Shown piece by piece: positions 53,595 through 64,000 of a stretch of DNA of 64,000 nt. The stretch is taken from NCBI GenBank assembly GCA_003279455.1, contig QCHU01000001.1, positions 124,001 to 188,000 on the forward strand. The letters run 5' to 3'. The translations under genes were made by a program, and so were the position numbers. The DNA comes from Prochlorococcus sp. AG-402-G19. Lineage in GTDB: Bacteria; Cyanobacteriota; Cyanobacteriia; PCC-6307; Cyanobiaceae. How positions within the stretch are numbered: position 1 is the first letter of the stretch; every line of letters begins with the position of its first letter. The notes beneath the pieces were generated by a model. That model did not search any database. It worked only from the letters and a program-made list of their open reading frames with translations, and was not told the origin of the DNA.

Positions 53595-54044
53595 ATGAAA
53601 GGTGCAAAAAAAAACAAAAAGGAACAACCTAAAGAAGTAAAAATAGGATTCTCCAGCAATAATTTAGCTCCAAAAATCGTTTCAAAAAAAGCTTCAAAAA
53701 GTACTAGTAAAAATTCTGGGATTCCAAGCTATGTAGCCAATAGAATGGCAAGAAGAATAGCCTTTACAACTGGTATTCCAACACTAAGTGGTATGGGAGT
53801 ATTTATTGGAAGTTACTTTTTAATCAGCAAAGGTATTGCTGATATATCTCCAACCCTCACTCTTGTAAGCTCAGCACTTTGTTTCCTTGTCGGCTTATTA
53901 GGATTAAGTTATGGAATCCTCTCTGCGAGTTGGGATTTTAATCCAGGTAGTTTTCTTGGTTTTGAAAATATAAAGCCAAATATTAATAGGATGAAAGACG
54001 CATTCAAAACAAATCAAAAAGATATTACTAGTAAAAAAATATAA
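53595..54044 (+). CDS. PAM68/DUF3464-like membrane protein
   Basis: IPSYVANRMARRIAFTTGIPTLSGMGVFIGSYFLI...SWDFNPGSFLGFE. Confidence 0.85.
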   Translation: MKGAKKNKKEQPKEVKIGFSSNNLAPKIVSKKASKSTSKNSGIPSYVANRMARRIAFTTGIPTLSGMGVFIGSYFLISKGIADISPTLTLVSSALCFLVGLLGLSYGILSASWDFNPGSFLGFENIKPNINRMKDAFKTNQKDITSKKI

Positions 54045-54045
54045 T

Positions 54046-57000
54046 CTAAATTACAAGACTTTGACTTGTTCTCGCAATAAAAGAACTCTTAGACAAAGAA
54101 TCTAAAGCCAAGTCAGCATCCTTTACACAGAATTGATCTCCTAATCTTACATACCTAGTATTATCATTGTCCTTAAGACAAGCTACAACAGGGATACGAA
54201 CACCTAATTCATTTCTATCAGGTCTATTATTTGAAAGACATTCTCTTAATTTATGCTGAACATTAATATCAGTAGCTTGTTCAGGGCAAAGATCTATCAA
54301 AAGAAATCTTAAATCATCAATTTCACGGCAATCATCAATAATCAATTGAACAGTTTCATCTCTCCTATCTACGCCACCCCAAATCAATAATCTAGTTTCA
54401 ACCATCAAATAATCAGACAATCTTTCATAACTTTTTGGGAAGACAACCGCTTCACAAGAGCCAGTTAAATCCTCAAGTTGAATAATCGCCATTCTGTCAC
54501 CTTTTCTTGTTGTGACTTGTCTCATCTCTGGAATCATTGCAATAACACTGACTTTTGACTTATCTTTCTGCTCTTCTAAAGAACCAAGACTGATAGGAGC
54601 AATCAATTTTGCAGGTTCTGAAAGTTGCTTCAAAGGATGATCAGAAAGATAGAAGCCAACATGCTCTTTTTCTAATTTAAGCTTCTCTGAAGGAGGATAC
54701 TCATTGACTGGTTTTGCCTTTGGAGCAGATGAATAATCATCAGTCGATGAAGATTCATTGTTTATAGAAGATGAAAGATCAAAAAGGTTACCTTGGCCGC
54801 TAATTCTATCTTTTGCTCTTGAAGAAGCCCATTCAATAGTTAAATCCAAATCAGCAATAAGCTGAGCGCGATTTGCATTTTCTTCAAGACAATCAAGAGC
54901 TCCAGAATGTATCAAAGCCTCTACACCTCTTCGGTTAATTGCACTCAGTGAAATTCGATCACAGAATTCTGCTAATGAACTAAATTCGCCATCTTCATCT
55001 CTAGAGGTAATAATTTTTTTAATTGCACCATCACCCAGATTTTTTACAGCTGAAAAACCAAAAAGAATTGAATTATCTTTTGGAGTGAAGTCAACCCCAG
55101 AGGTATTTATATTTGGAGGCATTACGTTTATGCCCATTGAATTACAGTTAGAAATGTATCTTTGAACCTTGTCAGCTGAGCCAGCATTAACTGTAAGCAA
55201 TGCCGCCATATAAGCTACTGGATAATGTGCTTTTAAATAAGCAGTCTGATAAGTAACCGCGCCATAAGCAGTTGAATGACTTTTGTTAAAGCAATATTCA
55301 GCAAATAAAACCATTTGATCAAATAACTGTTCAGCAACAATGGCAGAAACGCCATTCTTTACTGCCCCATCAACAAAGAGAGTTCTGTGACGCTGCATTT
55401 CGGATACTTTTTTCTTACCCATTGCCCTTCTTAATAAATCTGCTTGACCAAGCGAATATCCTGCTAAATCCTGTGCGATCTTCATGATCTGCTCTTGATA
55501 GACCATGATTCCATAAGTTTCACTTAAAATAGGTTTAAGTGATTGATGTTGAAAATCAATACTTTCCTTCCCATGTTTTCTATTTATAAATTTAGGAATC
55601 AACCCTGCATCAAGAGGACCAGGACGGTAAAGAGCAAGAATTGAAGAAATATCCTCCAGAGATGAGGGCTTTAGATCTTTTACTATTTGTCTCATTCCAC
55701 TAGATTCAAGTTGAAAGATTCCTTCTAAATCGCCCCTAGAGAGTAATTCAAATGTTTTTACATCTGTGAAAGGCAATGAATCAGGATCTAATCTCTCACC
55801 TATTGATTTCTCAACTAAATTAATTGTCTTTTCGATCATTGTAAGATTTCTAAGTCCTAAAAAGTCCATCTTCAAAAGACCAAGTGATTCAATATCCTCC
55901 ATAAAATATTGAGTTATTATTTGTCCGTCATTATTTCGTTGAAGAGGAACTAAATTATCAAGTGAATTAGCCGCTATAACTACACCTGCTGCATGCACAC
56001 CAAAAGTCTTATTTGTTCCTTCTATCCTCATTGCCATATCAACCCATTTCTTTACTTTTGAATCATTGTTATATTTTTCATAGAATTCCTTATTTGGCGA
56101 TTCCTTCGAAATCATAGATGATAATTTTGCAGGTTTACCCCTTACAACTGGAATTAATTTCGCCAATCGATCTGCATCTCCATAGGGAATATCAAGTACA
56201 CGAGCAACATCTTTCAAAACAGCCTTAGATGTCATTCTGTTAAATGTAATTATCTGTGCAACTTTGTCTTCACCATACTTATTAGTAACATAATCGATAA
56301 CTTCTCCGCGTCTTTCAATACAAAAGTCGGTATCAATATCAGGCATAGACTTCCTCTCAGGATTGAGAAATCTTTCAAATAATAATCCATTTTCAACTGG
56401 ATCAATATTAGTTATGTGAAGAGAAAAAGCTACTAAAGAACCAGCTGCTGATCCTCTACCAGGACCTACAGGAATATTTTGTTCTCTTGCAAATCTTATA
56501 TAATCCCACACAACAAGAAAATATGTAGGAAAACCCATTTGTTCTATCACATTTAGCTCATATTCAAGTCTTTCCTTATAAACATTTGGGAAATTATCAA
56601 ATTCTGAAATATCTAATATTTCTTTCAAACCATTGATAGTTATCTCTTTAAGATATTCGATTGGTTTATATCCATTAGGTATAGGAAAATTTGGCATTTT
56701 ATAAGTGCCTAATATCGTATATTCCTCAACCTTGTCTGATAGTTTAACTGTATTTTCTATTGCACTATTTATTACTTTATTGTCTAAATGATCAGTAAAT
56801 AAACATCTCATTTCCTCCTCAGATTTTATATATTCCGTCCCTGTATACCTTAATCTTTTGTGATCACTAATTAACTTTCCAGTCAAAACACAAATCAGTG
56901 CATCATGCGCTTCGATATCATTCTTTGATACATAATGTGCATCATTGGTAGCAATAATTTGGATATCAAGTTCTTTAGATATTTTGACTATTTCACTATT

Positions 57001-57564
57001 AACAATTCTATCCTCAATAGATCCATGGTCTTGAATTTCAAGGTAAAAATCGTCACCCAAAATTTCTTTATACCAACCAGCTACCTCCCTGGCTACATCA
57101 TTTCTGCCTTTTAATATCGCTTGTGGAATCTCACCGCCTAGACAAGCTGTTGAACAAATTAAACCCTCACTATATTTTTTAAATAAAGCCTTATCTATAC
57201 ATGGTCTTGAAAATATACCTCTTCCTCTAACACCATTCAAATGACTAAGTGTAGTTAATTTTACTAGATTTTCATAACCTATTTGGTTTTTAGCAACGAC
57301 CACAAGATGATATCTTTTTTCTTTTTTGGGTTGAGGGTCATCAATTGAACCGTTAATAACGTACATCTCATTGCCAATAATTGGCTTTATATTTACTGCC
57401 TTACATAACTTCAACAATTCAATGGCGCCATACATTACCCCATGATCAGTAAGGGCTAAGGCTGGCATACCCAATTCCTTTGCCCTTTGTACCATCAAAG
57501 GGAGTTGACTAGCTCCATCAAGAAGGCTGTAATCACTATGATTATGGATTGGAACAAAAGCCAT
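54046..57564 (-). CDS. dnaE: DNA polymerase III alpha subunit, uninterrupted
   Basis: PHP start [37 protein letters not shown]; 1172 aa single frame. Confidence 0.98.
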   Translation of the reverse strand: MAFVPIHNHSDYSLLDGASQLPLMVQRAKELGMPALALTDHGVMYGAIELLKLCKAVNIKPIIGNEMYVINGSIDDPQPKKEKRYHLVVVAKNQIGYENLVKLTTLSHLNGVRGRGIFSRPCIDKALFKKYSEGLICSTACLGGEIPQAILKGRNDVAREVAGWYKEILGDDFYLEIQDHGSIEDRIVNSEIVKISKELDIQIIATNDAHYVSKNDIEAHDALICVLTGKLISDHKRLRYTGTEYIKSEEEMRCLFTDHLDNKVINSAIENTVKLSDKVEEYTILGTYKMPNFPIPNGYKPIEYLKEITINGLKEILDISEFDNFPNVYKERLEYELNVIEQMGFPTYFLVVWDYIRFAREQNIPVGPGRGSAAGSLVAFSLHITNIDPVENGLLFERFLNPERKSMPDIDTDFCIERRGEVIDYVTNKYGEDKVAQIITFNRMTSKAVLKDVARVLDIPYGDADRLAKLIPVVRGKPAKLSSMISKESPNKEFYEKYNNDSKVKKWVDMAMRIEGTNKTFGVHAAGVVIAANSLDNLVPLQRNNDGQIITQYFMEDIESLGLLKMDFLGLRNLTMIEKTINLVEKSIGERLDPDSLPFTDVKTFELLSRGDLEGIFQLESSGMRQIVKDLKPSSLEDISSILALYRPGPLDAGLIPKFINRKHGKESIDFQHQSLKPILSETYGIMVYQEQIMKIAQDLAGYSLGQADLLRRAMGKKKVSEMQRHRTLFVDGAVKNGVSAIVAEQLFDQMVLFAEYCFNKSHSTAYGAVTYQTAYLKAHYPVAYMAALLTVNAGSADKVQRYISNCNSMGINVMPPNINTSGVDFTPKDNSILFGFSAVKNLGDGAIKKIITSRDEDGEFSSLAEFCDRISLSAINRRGVEALIHSGALDCLEENANRAQLIADLDLTIEWASSRAKDRISGQGNLFDLSSSINNESSSTDDYSSAPKAKPVNEYPPSEKLKLEKEHVGFYLSDHPLKQLSEPAKLIAPISLGSLEEQKDKSKVSVIAMIPEMRQVTTRKGDRMAIIQLEDLTGSCEAVVFPKSYERLSDYLMVETRLLIWGGVDRRDETVQLIIDDCREIDDLRFLLIDLCPEQATDINVQHKLRECLSNNRPDRNELGVRIPVVACLKDNDNTRYVRLGDQFCVKDADLALDSLSKSSFIARTSQSLVI

Positions 57565-57635
57565 TAATATCGTACAAGGCTACGCTCCATGTAGTGTAGC
57601 GACAATTATATGCTCCACATAAAGCGGTTTAATCT

Positions 57636-59096
57636 TTATAACGTGAAATCCGTCTTAGGTCTATTTTTATAAACCTCAGCAGCTACTTCAAATTGACTAG
57701 CAACTTGAAGTAGCTTCGCTTCATCAAAAACATTACCAATTAGCTGTAAGCCTATTGGTAGGCCTAATTTATCAAAACCACATGGCAAACTAATAGCTGG
57801 TAACCCAGCCAAATTTGCTGGGATCGTTAATAAATCTGATAAATACATTGCCATAGGGTTGTCAATATTTTCTCCAGAGCCAAAAGCAGTAGTTGGAGCC
57901 GTGGGAGCCAACAAAATATCTACTTTTTTGAAAGCATCATCAAAATCTTTACGTATCAAAGTTCTAACTTGTTGGGCTTTCTTGTAGTAAGCATCAACAT
58001 AGCCGGCAGAAAGAGCATAAGTTCCAATAAGAATTCTTCGTTTAACTTCACTTCCAAAACCAAGCGCTCGACTTTTGGAGGTCATTTCTATAAGAGATTG
58101 TTCATCCTCAGAGCGGAATCCATATTTGACACCGTCATATCTAGCTAAATTCGCTGAAGCTTCTGATGGAGCAATAACGTAATAAGTAGCAATTCCATCA
58201 TTAAAGCGAGGGCATGAAACATTAGTAATCTCAGCACCTAAATTTTCGAGCAGCGAGGCAGACCCAAGAACAGATTCTTTAACATCAGTCGCCAAACCTT
58301 CATGTTCAAAGCAGTTATCAATCAAACCAATTTTCATGCCCTTAATTGACTTAGAAAGGGTTTCTAAATAATTGGGAACAGGAATATCAACAGTAGTTGA
58401 ATCAAGCTCATCTTTACCTGAAATTACTTGCAAAATTTCAGCTACGTCTACAACGTTGTTAGCAAATGGACCAACCTGATCTAAAGAGCTAGCAAAAGCT
58501 ATTAATCCCCAACGACTAACGCGCCCATAAGTTGGCTTCATGCCAACCACTCCGCAAAATGCTGCTGGTTGTCGAATTGAACCACCAGTATCAGAACCAA
58601 GTGAGCCGTAACACAATCCAGCAGCAACAGAAGCTGCGCTACCACCAGAACTACCTCCAGGAACTTTTGATATGTTCCATGGATTTAAAGTAGAACCAAA
58701 TGCAGAGGTTTCTGTAGAACTCCCCATAGCAAATTCATCCATATTTGTTTTGCCAATCATTATTGCTCCAGCTTTCAAAAGCCTTTTGGTGACAGTTGAC
58801 TCATAAGGGGGAACAAAGTTACTAAGAATCTTGCTTGCACAAGTTGTTTTAATGCCTTTAGTACAAAGGTTGTCTTTGATGGCCAATGGTATGCCCGATA
58901 AAGTCGGAAGAGATTCGCCAGAGGCAATTTTTTTATCTATGTGTTCAGCATTACTTAATGCCTGATCGGCATTAACCGTTAGGAATGTATTCAAAGTTGT
59001 ATCTAATTTATTTATTCGATTTATTTTTTCTTGAACTATCTCTTTGCATGAGACTTCACCACTTTTCAATTTCTGGCGTAAGTCTGCAAAAGTCAT
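57636..59096 (-). CDS. gatA: Glutamyl-/aspartyl-tRNA(Gln/Asn) amidotransferase subunit A
   Basis: [45 protein letters not shown]. Confidence 0.97.
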   Translation of the reverse strand: MTFADLRQKLKSGEVSCKEIVQEKINRINKLDTTLNTFLTVNADQALSNAEHIDKKIASGESLPTLSGIPLAIKDNLCTKGIKTTCASKILSNFVPPYESTVTKRLLKAGAIMIGKTNMDEFAMGSSTETSAFGSTLNPWNISKVPGGSSGGSAASVAAGLCYGSLGSDTGGSIRQPAAFCGVVGMKPTYGRVSRWGLIAFASSLDQVGPFANNVVDVAEILQVISGKDELDSTTVDIPVPNYLETLSKSIKGMKIGLIDNCFEHEGLATDVKESVLGSASLLENLGAEITNVSCPRFNDGIATYYVIAPSEASANLARYDGVKYGFRSEDEQSLIEMTSKSRALGFGSEVKRRILIGTYALSAGYVDAYYKKAQQVRTLIRKDFDDAFKKVDILLAPTAPTTAFGSGENIDNPMAMYLSDLLTIPANLAGLPAISLPCGFDKLGLPIGLQLIGNVFDEAKLLQVASQFEVAAEVYKNRPKTDFTL

Positions 59097-59126
59097 TATT
59101 AAATTATAAAAAAAATATTTTTAAGC

Positions 59127-59357
59127 TTATGACGTTAGAGGCTCATTACGGCGACACCTAATTAAACAATGACTTATTTTCTGAGGTGACTCTGCAGAAA
59201 GATCTTCTACAAATCCATTTAATCTGACTTTCAAGCTACGACGAGTAAGAAATGGACCAAACCAATATGTTACCTCAGGTTGAATTGTCTCAACCTTGGC
59301 CCACCAGGCCAAGCCAAAACTATTACCTAAGCTTCGAAGAGCCCTAATGGGACCCAT
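59127..59357 (-). CDS. DUF1816-like cyanobacterial protein
   Basis: GLAWWAKVETIQPEVTYWFGPFLTRRSLKVRLNGFVEDLSAE. Confidence 0.8.
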   Translation of the reverse strand: MGPIRALRSLGNSFGLAWWAKVETIQPEVTYWFGPFLTRRSLKVRLNGFVEDLSAESPQKISHCLIRCRRNEPLTS

Positions 59358-59529
59358 AAGTAGACTGCGTTTAAATTATTATAGTTTCTTAACCTGATTT
59401 TTATCAAAGAAAAAAGGAATATTATGTTCACTTGATGATGAAACATATATTTGAAGCAAAAAATTATTGAGTATGAAAAGCTGTGGGTGATGTAATTAAT
59501 AATCTAATTTGATAATGAAGTATTAAAAA

Positions 59530-59546
59530 TTATAGTAAAACTATAA
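59530..59546 (-). terminator. Possible weak AT-only terminator after the rRNA methyltransferase gene
   Basis: Minus strand TTATAGT-TTT-ACTATAA followed by TTTTT. Confidence 0.35.
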
Positions 59547-59584
59547 AAAATATTATCTCCTTTTCAAGGAAAGAATAGAAGCTA

Positions 59585-60835
59585 TTAGTTATTATTTTCA
59601 ATAGAAATCTGAGGTTTTTGTAATCTAGGTGATGGGTCTTGTCCTGATAGTGATCGCATCCATCTTGATCTAGCCACTTCATATAAGAAAATAGAAGTAG
59701 CAACTGATGCATTAAGGCTTGTAGTCACTCCTTTAAGAGGAATTCTTACCAAATGATCACACAACCTCCTAGTTATTAGAGAAATACCTTTGTCTTCAGA
59801 ACCAACTACTACTACCAATGGACCTTGATATTTAATTTCAGACAAAGTTGAAGGTCCTTCCTCTGCAAGGCCTACAACGGTATAACCTTCATCTTTCAAT
59901 TTCTCCAGAGACCTGTTTAAATTAACAACTCTTGCCACAGGGAGATGCTCCAGAGCTCCAGCAGCAACTTTTGCTACTGATCCTGTTAAACCTGCACTGC
60001 GTCTTTGTGGAAGTATTACCCCTTGAGCACCTAAGGCCTCTGCAGATCGAATTATTGCCCCAAGATTCTGCGGGTCAGTTAAACCATCTAAAGCTAGGAG
60101 CAATGATGAATCTCCAAAAGCTTTGCATGCATCAATTAAATTCTTCAAATCATGTGTTTTTGATGCAGCTATTTGTAAAACTATCCCTTGATGAACTGCT
60201 CCATTGGTGAGTTGACCAAGTCTGGACCAAGAAACTTCTTCAACCAAGACCCCAGAAGCTTTTGAATCTTTAAGAAGCTGAAAAAACTTTGGAGCACTGC
60301 GTAATTCTGAGGTACACCAAATTCTATGAATTGCCCTGCCAGCCAAAAGAGCTGCCTCAGTTGAATGACGACCCCAAATCAAATCATCACTTAAATTTTG
60401 GGTAAAACTCTCCGAATATGAAAGTGGTTCTTTATTTTCTACTCTTCTATAGTTATTAGTTCCACGAGTGTTTTGATTTTCATATGAAGAATTTGCCGAT
60501 TTTCTCTCGAATCGGTTAGAGCCTCGGTAACTGTTATTTTCTTGAGTATTTTGACTTCTATATGAAGGATTGGTCGATTTCCTCTCAAATCGATTTGATC
60601 CTTTGAATTTGTAATTTGACTGGTGACTATTTCTTGATCGTTCAGAAGATTCTTTATCTGGTGAATATTGATTTAATTGATCAGAGGAAAGACGATTAAT
60701 CTTATTATTTGTTCTTCTTCGATCCTTAAAGTTTGACTTTTTAGAATCATTATCCTGACGATAATAATTACTACTTCGTTTATCAAATGAAGAATTTTTG
60801 GAATTTTTTGTGTCTTTATTGAAACGATAACTCAT
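59585..60835 (-). CDS. SpoU/TrmH-family RNA 2'-O-methyltransferase (RlmB-like) with long basic repeat-containing N-terminus
   Basis: LALDGLTDPQNLGAIIRSAEALGAQGVILPQRRS, VVVVGSEDKGIS, IPLKGVTTSLNASVATSIFLYE. Confidence 0.93.
   Translation of the reverse strand: MSYRFNKDTKNSKNSSFDKRSSNYYRQDNDSKKSNFKDRRRTNNKINRLSSDQLNQYSPDKESSERSRNSHQSNYKFKGSNRFERKSTNPSYRSQNTQENNSYRGSNRFERKSANSSYENQNTRGTNNYRRVENKEPLSYSESFTQNLSDDLIWGRHSTEAALLAGRAIHRIWCTSELRSAPKFFQLLKDSKASGVLVEEVSWSRLGQLTNGAVHQGIVLQIAASKTHDLKNLIDACKAFGDSSLLLALDGLTDPQNLGAIIRSAEALGAQGVILPQRRSAGLTGSVAKVAAGALEHLPVARVVNLNRSLEKLKDEGYTVVGLAEEGPSTLSEIKYQGPLVVVVGSEDKGISLITRRLCDHLVRIPLKGVTTSLNASVATSIFLYEVARSRWMRSLSGQDPSPRLQKPQISIENNN
60455..60610 (-). repeat. 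Two-copy imperfect tandem repeat, period 78 bp (26 aa), in the rRNA methyltransferase gene
   Basis: GSNRFERKSTNPSYRSQNTQENNSYR / GSNRFERKSANSSYENQNTRGTNNYR; 'atatgaag' anchors at 60482 and 60560. Confidence 0.75.
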
Positions 60836-60852
60836 TTTATAAGAACTATTTT

Positions 60853-61251
60853 CTAGTTAATAGGTCGATCGAGAAGATCAAATAAATCAGCAAGCCGATT
60901 TGGATTTTTTAAAAACAACCACCCAACAATAGTCTCAAAACCGGTAGCAATTGCATATGTGGCTGCATCTACATTTTTAGGACCTCTTCCAGCTTTGTTT
61001 CTACCTTTTCTAAGAAAATCCTTTTCAATATCAGTAAGGTATGGTTCTATTTCTCTAATTGCCCTCGCTTGACTGGATGCATTTACCTCTTTGACGACAG
61101 CATTGTGAAGATCCTTTGATCGCATTGGAATATTGCAATATCTCAATCTCTGATGCATTTCCCATACTGCATCGCCTAGCCAGGCCAGTTGCAAAGGGCC
61201 CAATCCATCAGGAGAAATGGATGATTTGCAAGAGCGAATCCAATCAGTCAA
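60853..61251 (-). CDS. Mini-ribonuclease III-like protein
   Basis: LQLAWLGDAVWEMHQRLRYC...FLRKGRNKAGRGPKNVDAATYAIATGFETIVGWLFL. Confidence 0.88.
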   Translation of the reverse strand: MTDWIRSCKSSISPDGLGPLQLAWLGDAVWEMHQRLRYCNIPMRSKDLHNAVVKEVNASSQARAIREIEPYLTDIEKDFLRKGRNKAGRGPKNVDAATYAIATGFETIVGWLFLKNPNRLADLFDLLDRPIN

Positions 61252-61613
61252 GCTGATAACTTACTAATTGCAGTATTCAAATCTGGTACTAAATGTAGGA
61301 ATTCTTCTAAGCGCACAAGTTTAATTGTTTGAATAACTCTAGGATTTCCAACAACATTGAAGGCTCTTTTCGACTGTGAACATTTTTTAGCAGCTTGAAC
61401 CATTGCCCCTAGTCCACAAGAATCAATGAAATCAATATTGGTTAAATCAATAACTACTGATAATTGATTTGAACCTAAAACTTCATTGATATATGTAGTG
61501 AATTGCTTCTCTGAATAGGCATCTAGTTGACCAGTGAAATTAAACACCAAACAACCATTTTGCTGGTTGTAACCACCTCTAAGAGAAACAGTAAGTCGTT
61601 GTAATTCAGCTAT
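61248..61613 (-). CDS. STAS-domain (anti-sigma factor antagonist-like) protein; 5' end uncertain (track ORF ends at 61550)
   Basis: FTGQLDAYSEKQFTTYINEVL, VVIDLTNIDFIDSCGLGAMVQ; same frame upstream encodes (I)AELQRLTVSLRGGYNQQNGC. Confidence 0.8.
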   Translation of the reverse strand: MAELQRLTVSLRGGYNQQNGCLVFNFTGQLDAYSEKQFTTYINEVLGSNQLSVVIDLTNIDFIDSCGLGAMVQAAKKCSQSKRAFNVVGNPRVIQTIKLVRLEEFLHLVPDLNTAISKLSA

Positions 61614-61664
61614 GGGATTAGTCCCCTATGACTTTATGAAGGAAGTGTAGTGATAGAAACCAAA

Positions 61665-62819
61665 TTAATCCACGATTCTTCGTCGTTCTTCTATTAAGGT
61701 TACGAAATGATTAAAATGGTGATCAGCGTCGTGAGGACCAGGGCTAGCCTCAGGGTGATATTGCACTCCAAATATAGGTCTATCTATTACTGAAATAGCA
61801 GCAACTGTTTTGTCATTTAAATTTAATCGGGTGATTTTGACTTTTTCGGAATTTAAAGATTCTGAATTAAGCGCGAAGCCATGATTTTGACTTGTAATTT
61901 CAACTTTTCCATTCATTCCACATGGGTGATTCAAACCTCTGTGTCCATATGAAAGTTTAAAAGTTTTTCCACCAAGAGCTAATCCCAGAATTTGATGGCC
62001 TAAGCAGATGCCAAAAACAGGAAGTTTTTCGTTTTCAATTAAATTTTTTGCAAGTTCAATACCAGAATCAACTGTGGAAGGATCACCGGGGCCATTAGAA
62101 AGGAAAACACCCTCAGGAGACAAAGATAAAACGTCGGAAATTGAAGAATTTGATGGCAAGACAGTAACTTCACAACCGTAAGCTACTAAACGATCCAAAA
62201 TCGATTTCTTTATTCCAAAATCTATAGCGACAACTTTATATGGATTTTTTTTTATATTTTTAACCCTGCTATCAAAAGAAACCGAACAAGTTGAATTAAC
62301 CTTAAAAGTATTCTTAGTTGTTACTTTATCCACAAGATTTAGACCACTCATAGAAGGAGATCTTTTTAAAATTGAAAACAACTCAGCAATCGAAAGGTTT
62401 GAATCTGATGAGATGATTCCATTCAAAGAACCAGACTCTCTAAGGTGCCTAACTAGTGCTCTTGTATCTACTCCATAAATTCCAATAACATTTTCGTCCT
62501 CTAACCATTTCTCAAACAAAGTTTCATGCCTCCAGTTACTAGAAGTAGTTGATATCTGTCTAGTAATAACACCTTTAACAGAAGGATGTTTTGATTCATT
62601 ATCCTCAGAATTAACTCCTGTATTGCCTATCTCTGGATAAGTAAATGTAATAAGCTGTCCGTAATAGCTTGGGTCAGTTATAACCTCTTGATATCCTGTC
62701 ATACCAGTATTGAAAACGACCTCTCCAGAAATAGTTCCTACTGCACCAAAAGATATTCCTTCAAAATAAGTACCATCTTCTAATAATAATATTGCAGAGC
62801 AATCAGTATCAAAAAACAT
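61665..62819 (-). CDS. carA: Carbamoyl-phosphate synthase small subunit
   Basis: [54 protein letters not shown]. Confidence 0.97.
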   Translation of the reverse strand: MFFDTDCSAILLLEDGTYFEGISFGAVGTISGEVVFNTGMTGYQEVITDPSYYGQLITFTYPEIGNTGVNSEDNESKHPSVKGVITRQISTTSSNWRHETLFEKWLEDENVIGIYGVDTRALVRHLRESGSLNGIISSDSNLSIAELFSILKRSPSMSGLNLVDKVTTKNTFKVNSTCSVSFDSRVKNIKKNPYKVVAIDFGIKKSILDRLVAYGCEVTVLPSNSSISDVLSLSPEGVFLSNGPGDPSTVDSGIELAKNLIENEKLPVFGICLGHQILGLALGGKTFKLSYGHRGLNHPCGMNGKVEITSQNHGFALNSESLNSEKVKITRLNLNDKTVAAISVIDRPIFGVQYHPEASPGPHDADHHFNHFVTLIEERRRIVD

Positions 62820-62848
62820 AAGAAATAGGGTTTATAAGGTAATAAGAA

Positions 62849-63886
62849 TTAGGTGGCTAAAAAATCTTTTAACTTCTTAAAGAGAAGCCATGATTTATCT
62901 GTATTCAAACAATCTAAAGATCGTTTTACACCTAAAAGCAAATCATCTTCAGCTCCTGAGACCCATAAAACAAGAGCTGTATTTAATGCTACAACTTCTT
63001 TGTGCTGTTTATTTCCATCTCCTTTAAGTAAAGACATTAAAATTTGAGAATTAGTTTCCAAATCATCACCTTTTAAACTTTCATTAGAAATTTCCGTAAG
63101 TCCAAGAGCACTAGGATGAATAGTTTCGGTTCTAATAATATCTTTATCTAAAAAACGAAATTGATTAGGCCCAGCCAGTGAAGCTTCATCAAGCCCACCT
63201 GCACCATGAACCACTACAGCTCTTTTTAACCCCATACCTTTTAAAGCTATAGATATTGGATCAAGCAAATCAGATTTGGCTACTCCTAATACTTGAGACT
63301 TTGGCCTAAACGGGTTAACCAATGGACCCAATAAATTAAAAACGGTTCTAACTCCTAAGCTTTTTCTCAAAGGAGCAAGATTTACCAATGATGGATGCCA
63401 AGAGGGAGCAAAAAGAAATGTAATCCCCAGGTTATTTAAAGCTTCAACAACTTTTTCCGAAGAAACATTTAAAGGTAATCCTAATTTTTCTAATACATCA
63501 GCTGATCCAACCTTCCCACTTGCACTACGATTTCCGTGTTTAGCAATTTTCACCCCTAAAGCAGCTGACACAAAAGCTACCGCTGTGGAAATATTAAAAG
63601 TATTAGCCCCATCTCCACCAGTCCCACATGTATCAACTAAATCAAAAGATGGAAGCTCTGATGGTGTTATTGAGGCATTTTGTAGGACTTTTGCCATTGC
63701 CGAAAGTTCATCGCCAGAAACCCCCTTTGCTCTAAATGCAGCTAAGAATGCACCTGTTTGAACTGGTTCAATTTTGTTTTCAAGCCATGAATTCATTAAA
63801 TAATTAGATTGCTCTTCATTTAAATCATTGGCTGAAAGAAGTGATTCAAGAATTACTGAGCAAGTTATAGGATTTAATGAGTTCAT
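62849..63886 (-). CDS. trpD: Anthranilate phosphoribosyltransferase
   Basis: [42 protein letters not shown]. Confidence 0.97.
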   Translation of the reverse strand: MNSLNPITCSVILESLLSANDLNEEQSNYLMNSWLENKIEPVQTGAFLAAFRAKGVSGDELSAMAKVLQNASITPSELPSFDLVDTCGTGGDGANTFNISTAVAFVSAALGVKIAKHGNRSASGKVGSADVLEKLGLPLNVSSEKVVEALNNLGITFLFAPSWHPSLVNLAPLRKSLGVRTVFNLLGPLVNPFRPKSQVLGVAKSDLLDPISIALKGMGLKRAVVVHGAGGLDEASLAGPNQFRFLDKDIIRTETIHPSALGLTEISNESLKGDDLETNSQILMSLLKGDGNKQHKEVVALNTALVLWVSGAEDDLLLGVKRSLDCLNTDKSWLLFKKLKDFLAT

Positions 63887-64000
63887 TTATTTGAAGAATG
63901 CCAGGGTAGTATTCAATCCAGGCAAAAATATTTTTTATAACTTAATCACTAATATATCCATTATTGTAGTTGTTTAAATAAAAAAATAATTTCCTAACAT

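Noticed and set aside
54046-57564. Possible split-intein or fragmented dnaE, as in several cyanobacteria
   Set aside because: The frame is continuous for 1172 aa from the PHP domain to the C-terminus, with no intein block motifs seen
1-64000. Search for CRISPR arrays, IS/transposase genes, hli genes, restriction-modification or toxin-antitoxin pairs
   Set aside because: No regularly spaced repeats, transposase motifs, Hli-type motifs or recognisable defence genes were found by eye

Overview
This is a compact, AT-rich cyanobacterial chromosome segment. Gene content (psaK, petN, thf1/psb29, pstCAB, PAM68, DUF3110/DUF2499/DUF3593/DUF1816 families) points to a marine picocyanobacterium, most likely Prochlorococcus; a low-light-type strain is a guess, not shown. 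About 50 protein genes and one tRNA-Ser(GGA) are supported, mostly housekeeping: leuS, pgi, argC, ribBA, dnaK/dnaJ, pstCAB, hisZ, htpG, dxs, ilvA, ftsH, clpP, secDF, pdhB, ispE, rsmA, rlmH, dnaG, ruvA, rpsO, dnaE, gatA, carA, trpD. No CRISPR, IS element, prophage block or rRNA was seen. The less ordinary part is about 35.4-49.2 kb. It holds petN and several sub-60-aa ORFs missing from the supplied track, an AT-rich stretch with a palindrome cluster and a PMT-like glycosyltransferase, and a umuDC cassette. The cassette has a LexA-box-like operator over a TATAAT element and is followed by an uncharacterised HExxH-containing protein. Other points: a STAS-domain gene whose conserved N-terminus lies upstream of any canonical start codon, a Tat-signal PrxQ-like protein, a RibBA with an extra C-terminal region, and a 78-bp coding tandem repeat in an rRNA methyltransferase gene. 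No convincing large novel system was found; the umuDC-HExxH cassette is the best candidate for follow-up. All family calls come from reading the sequence, with no database search.
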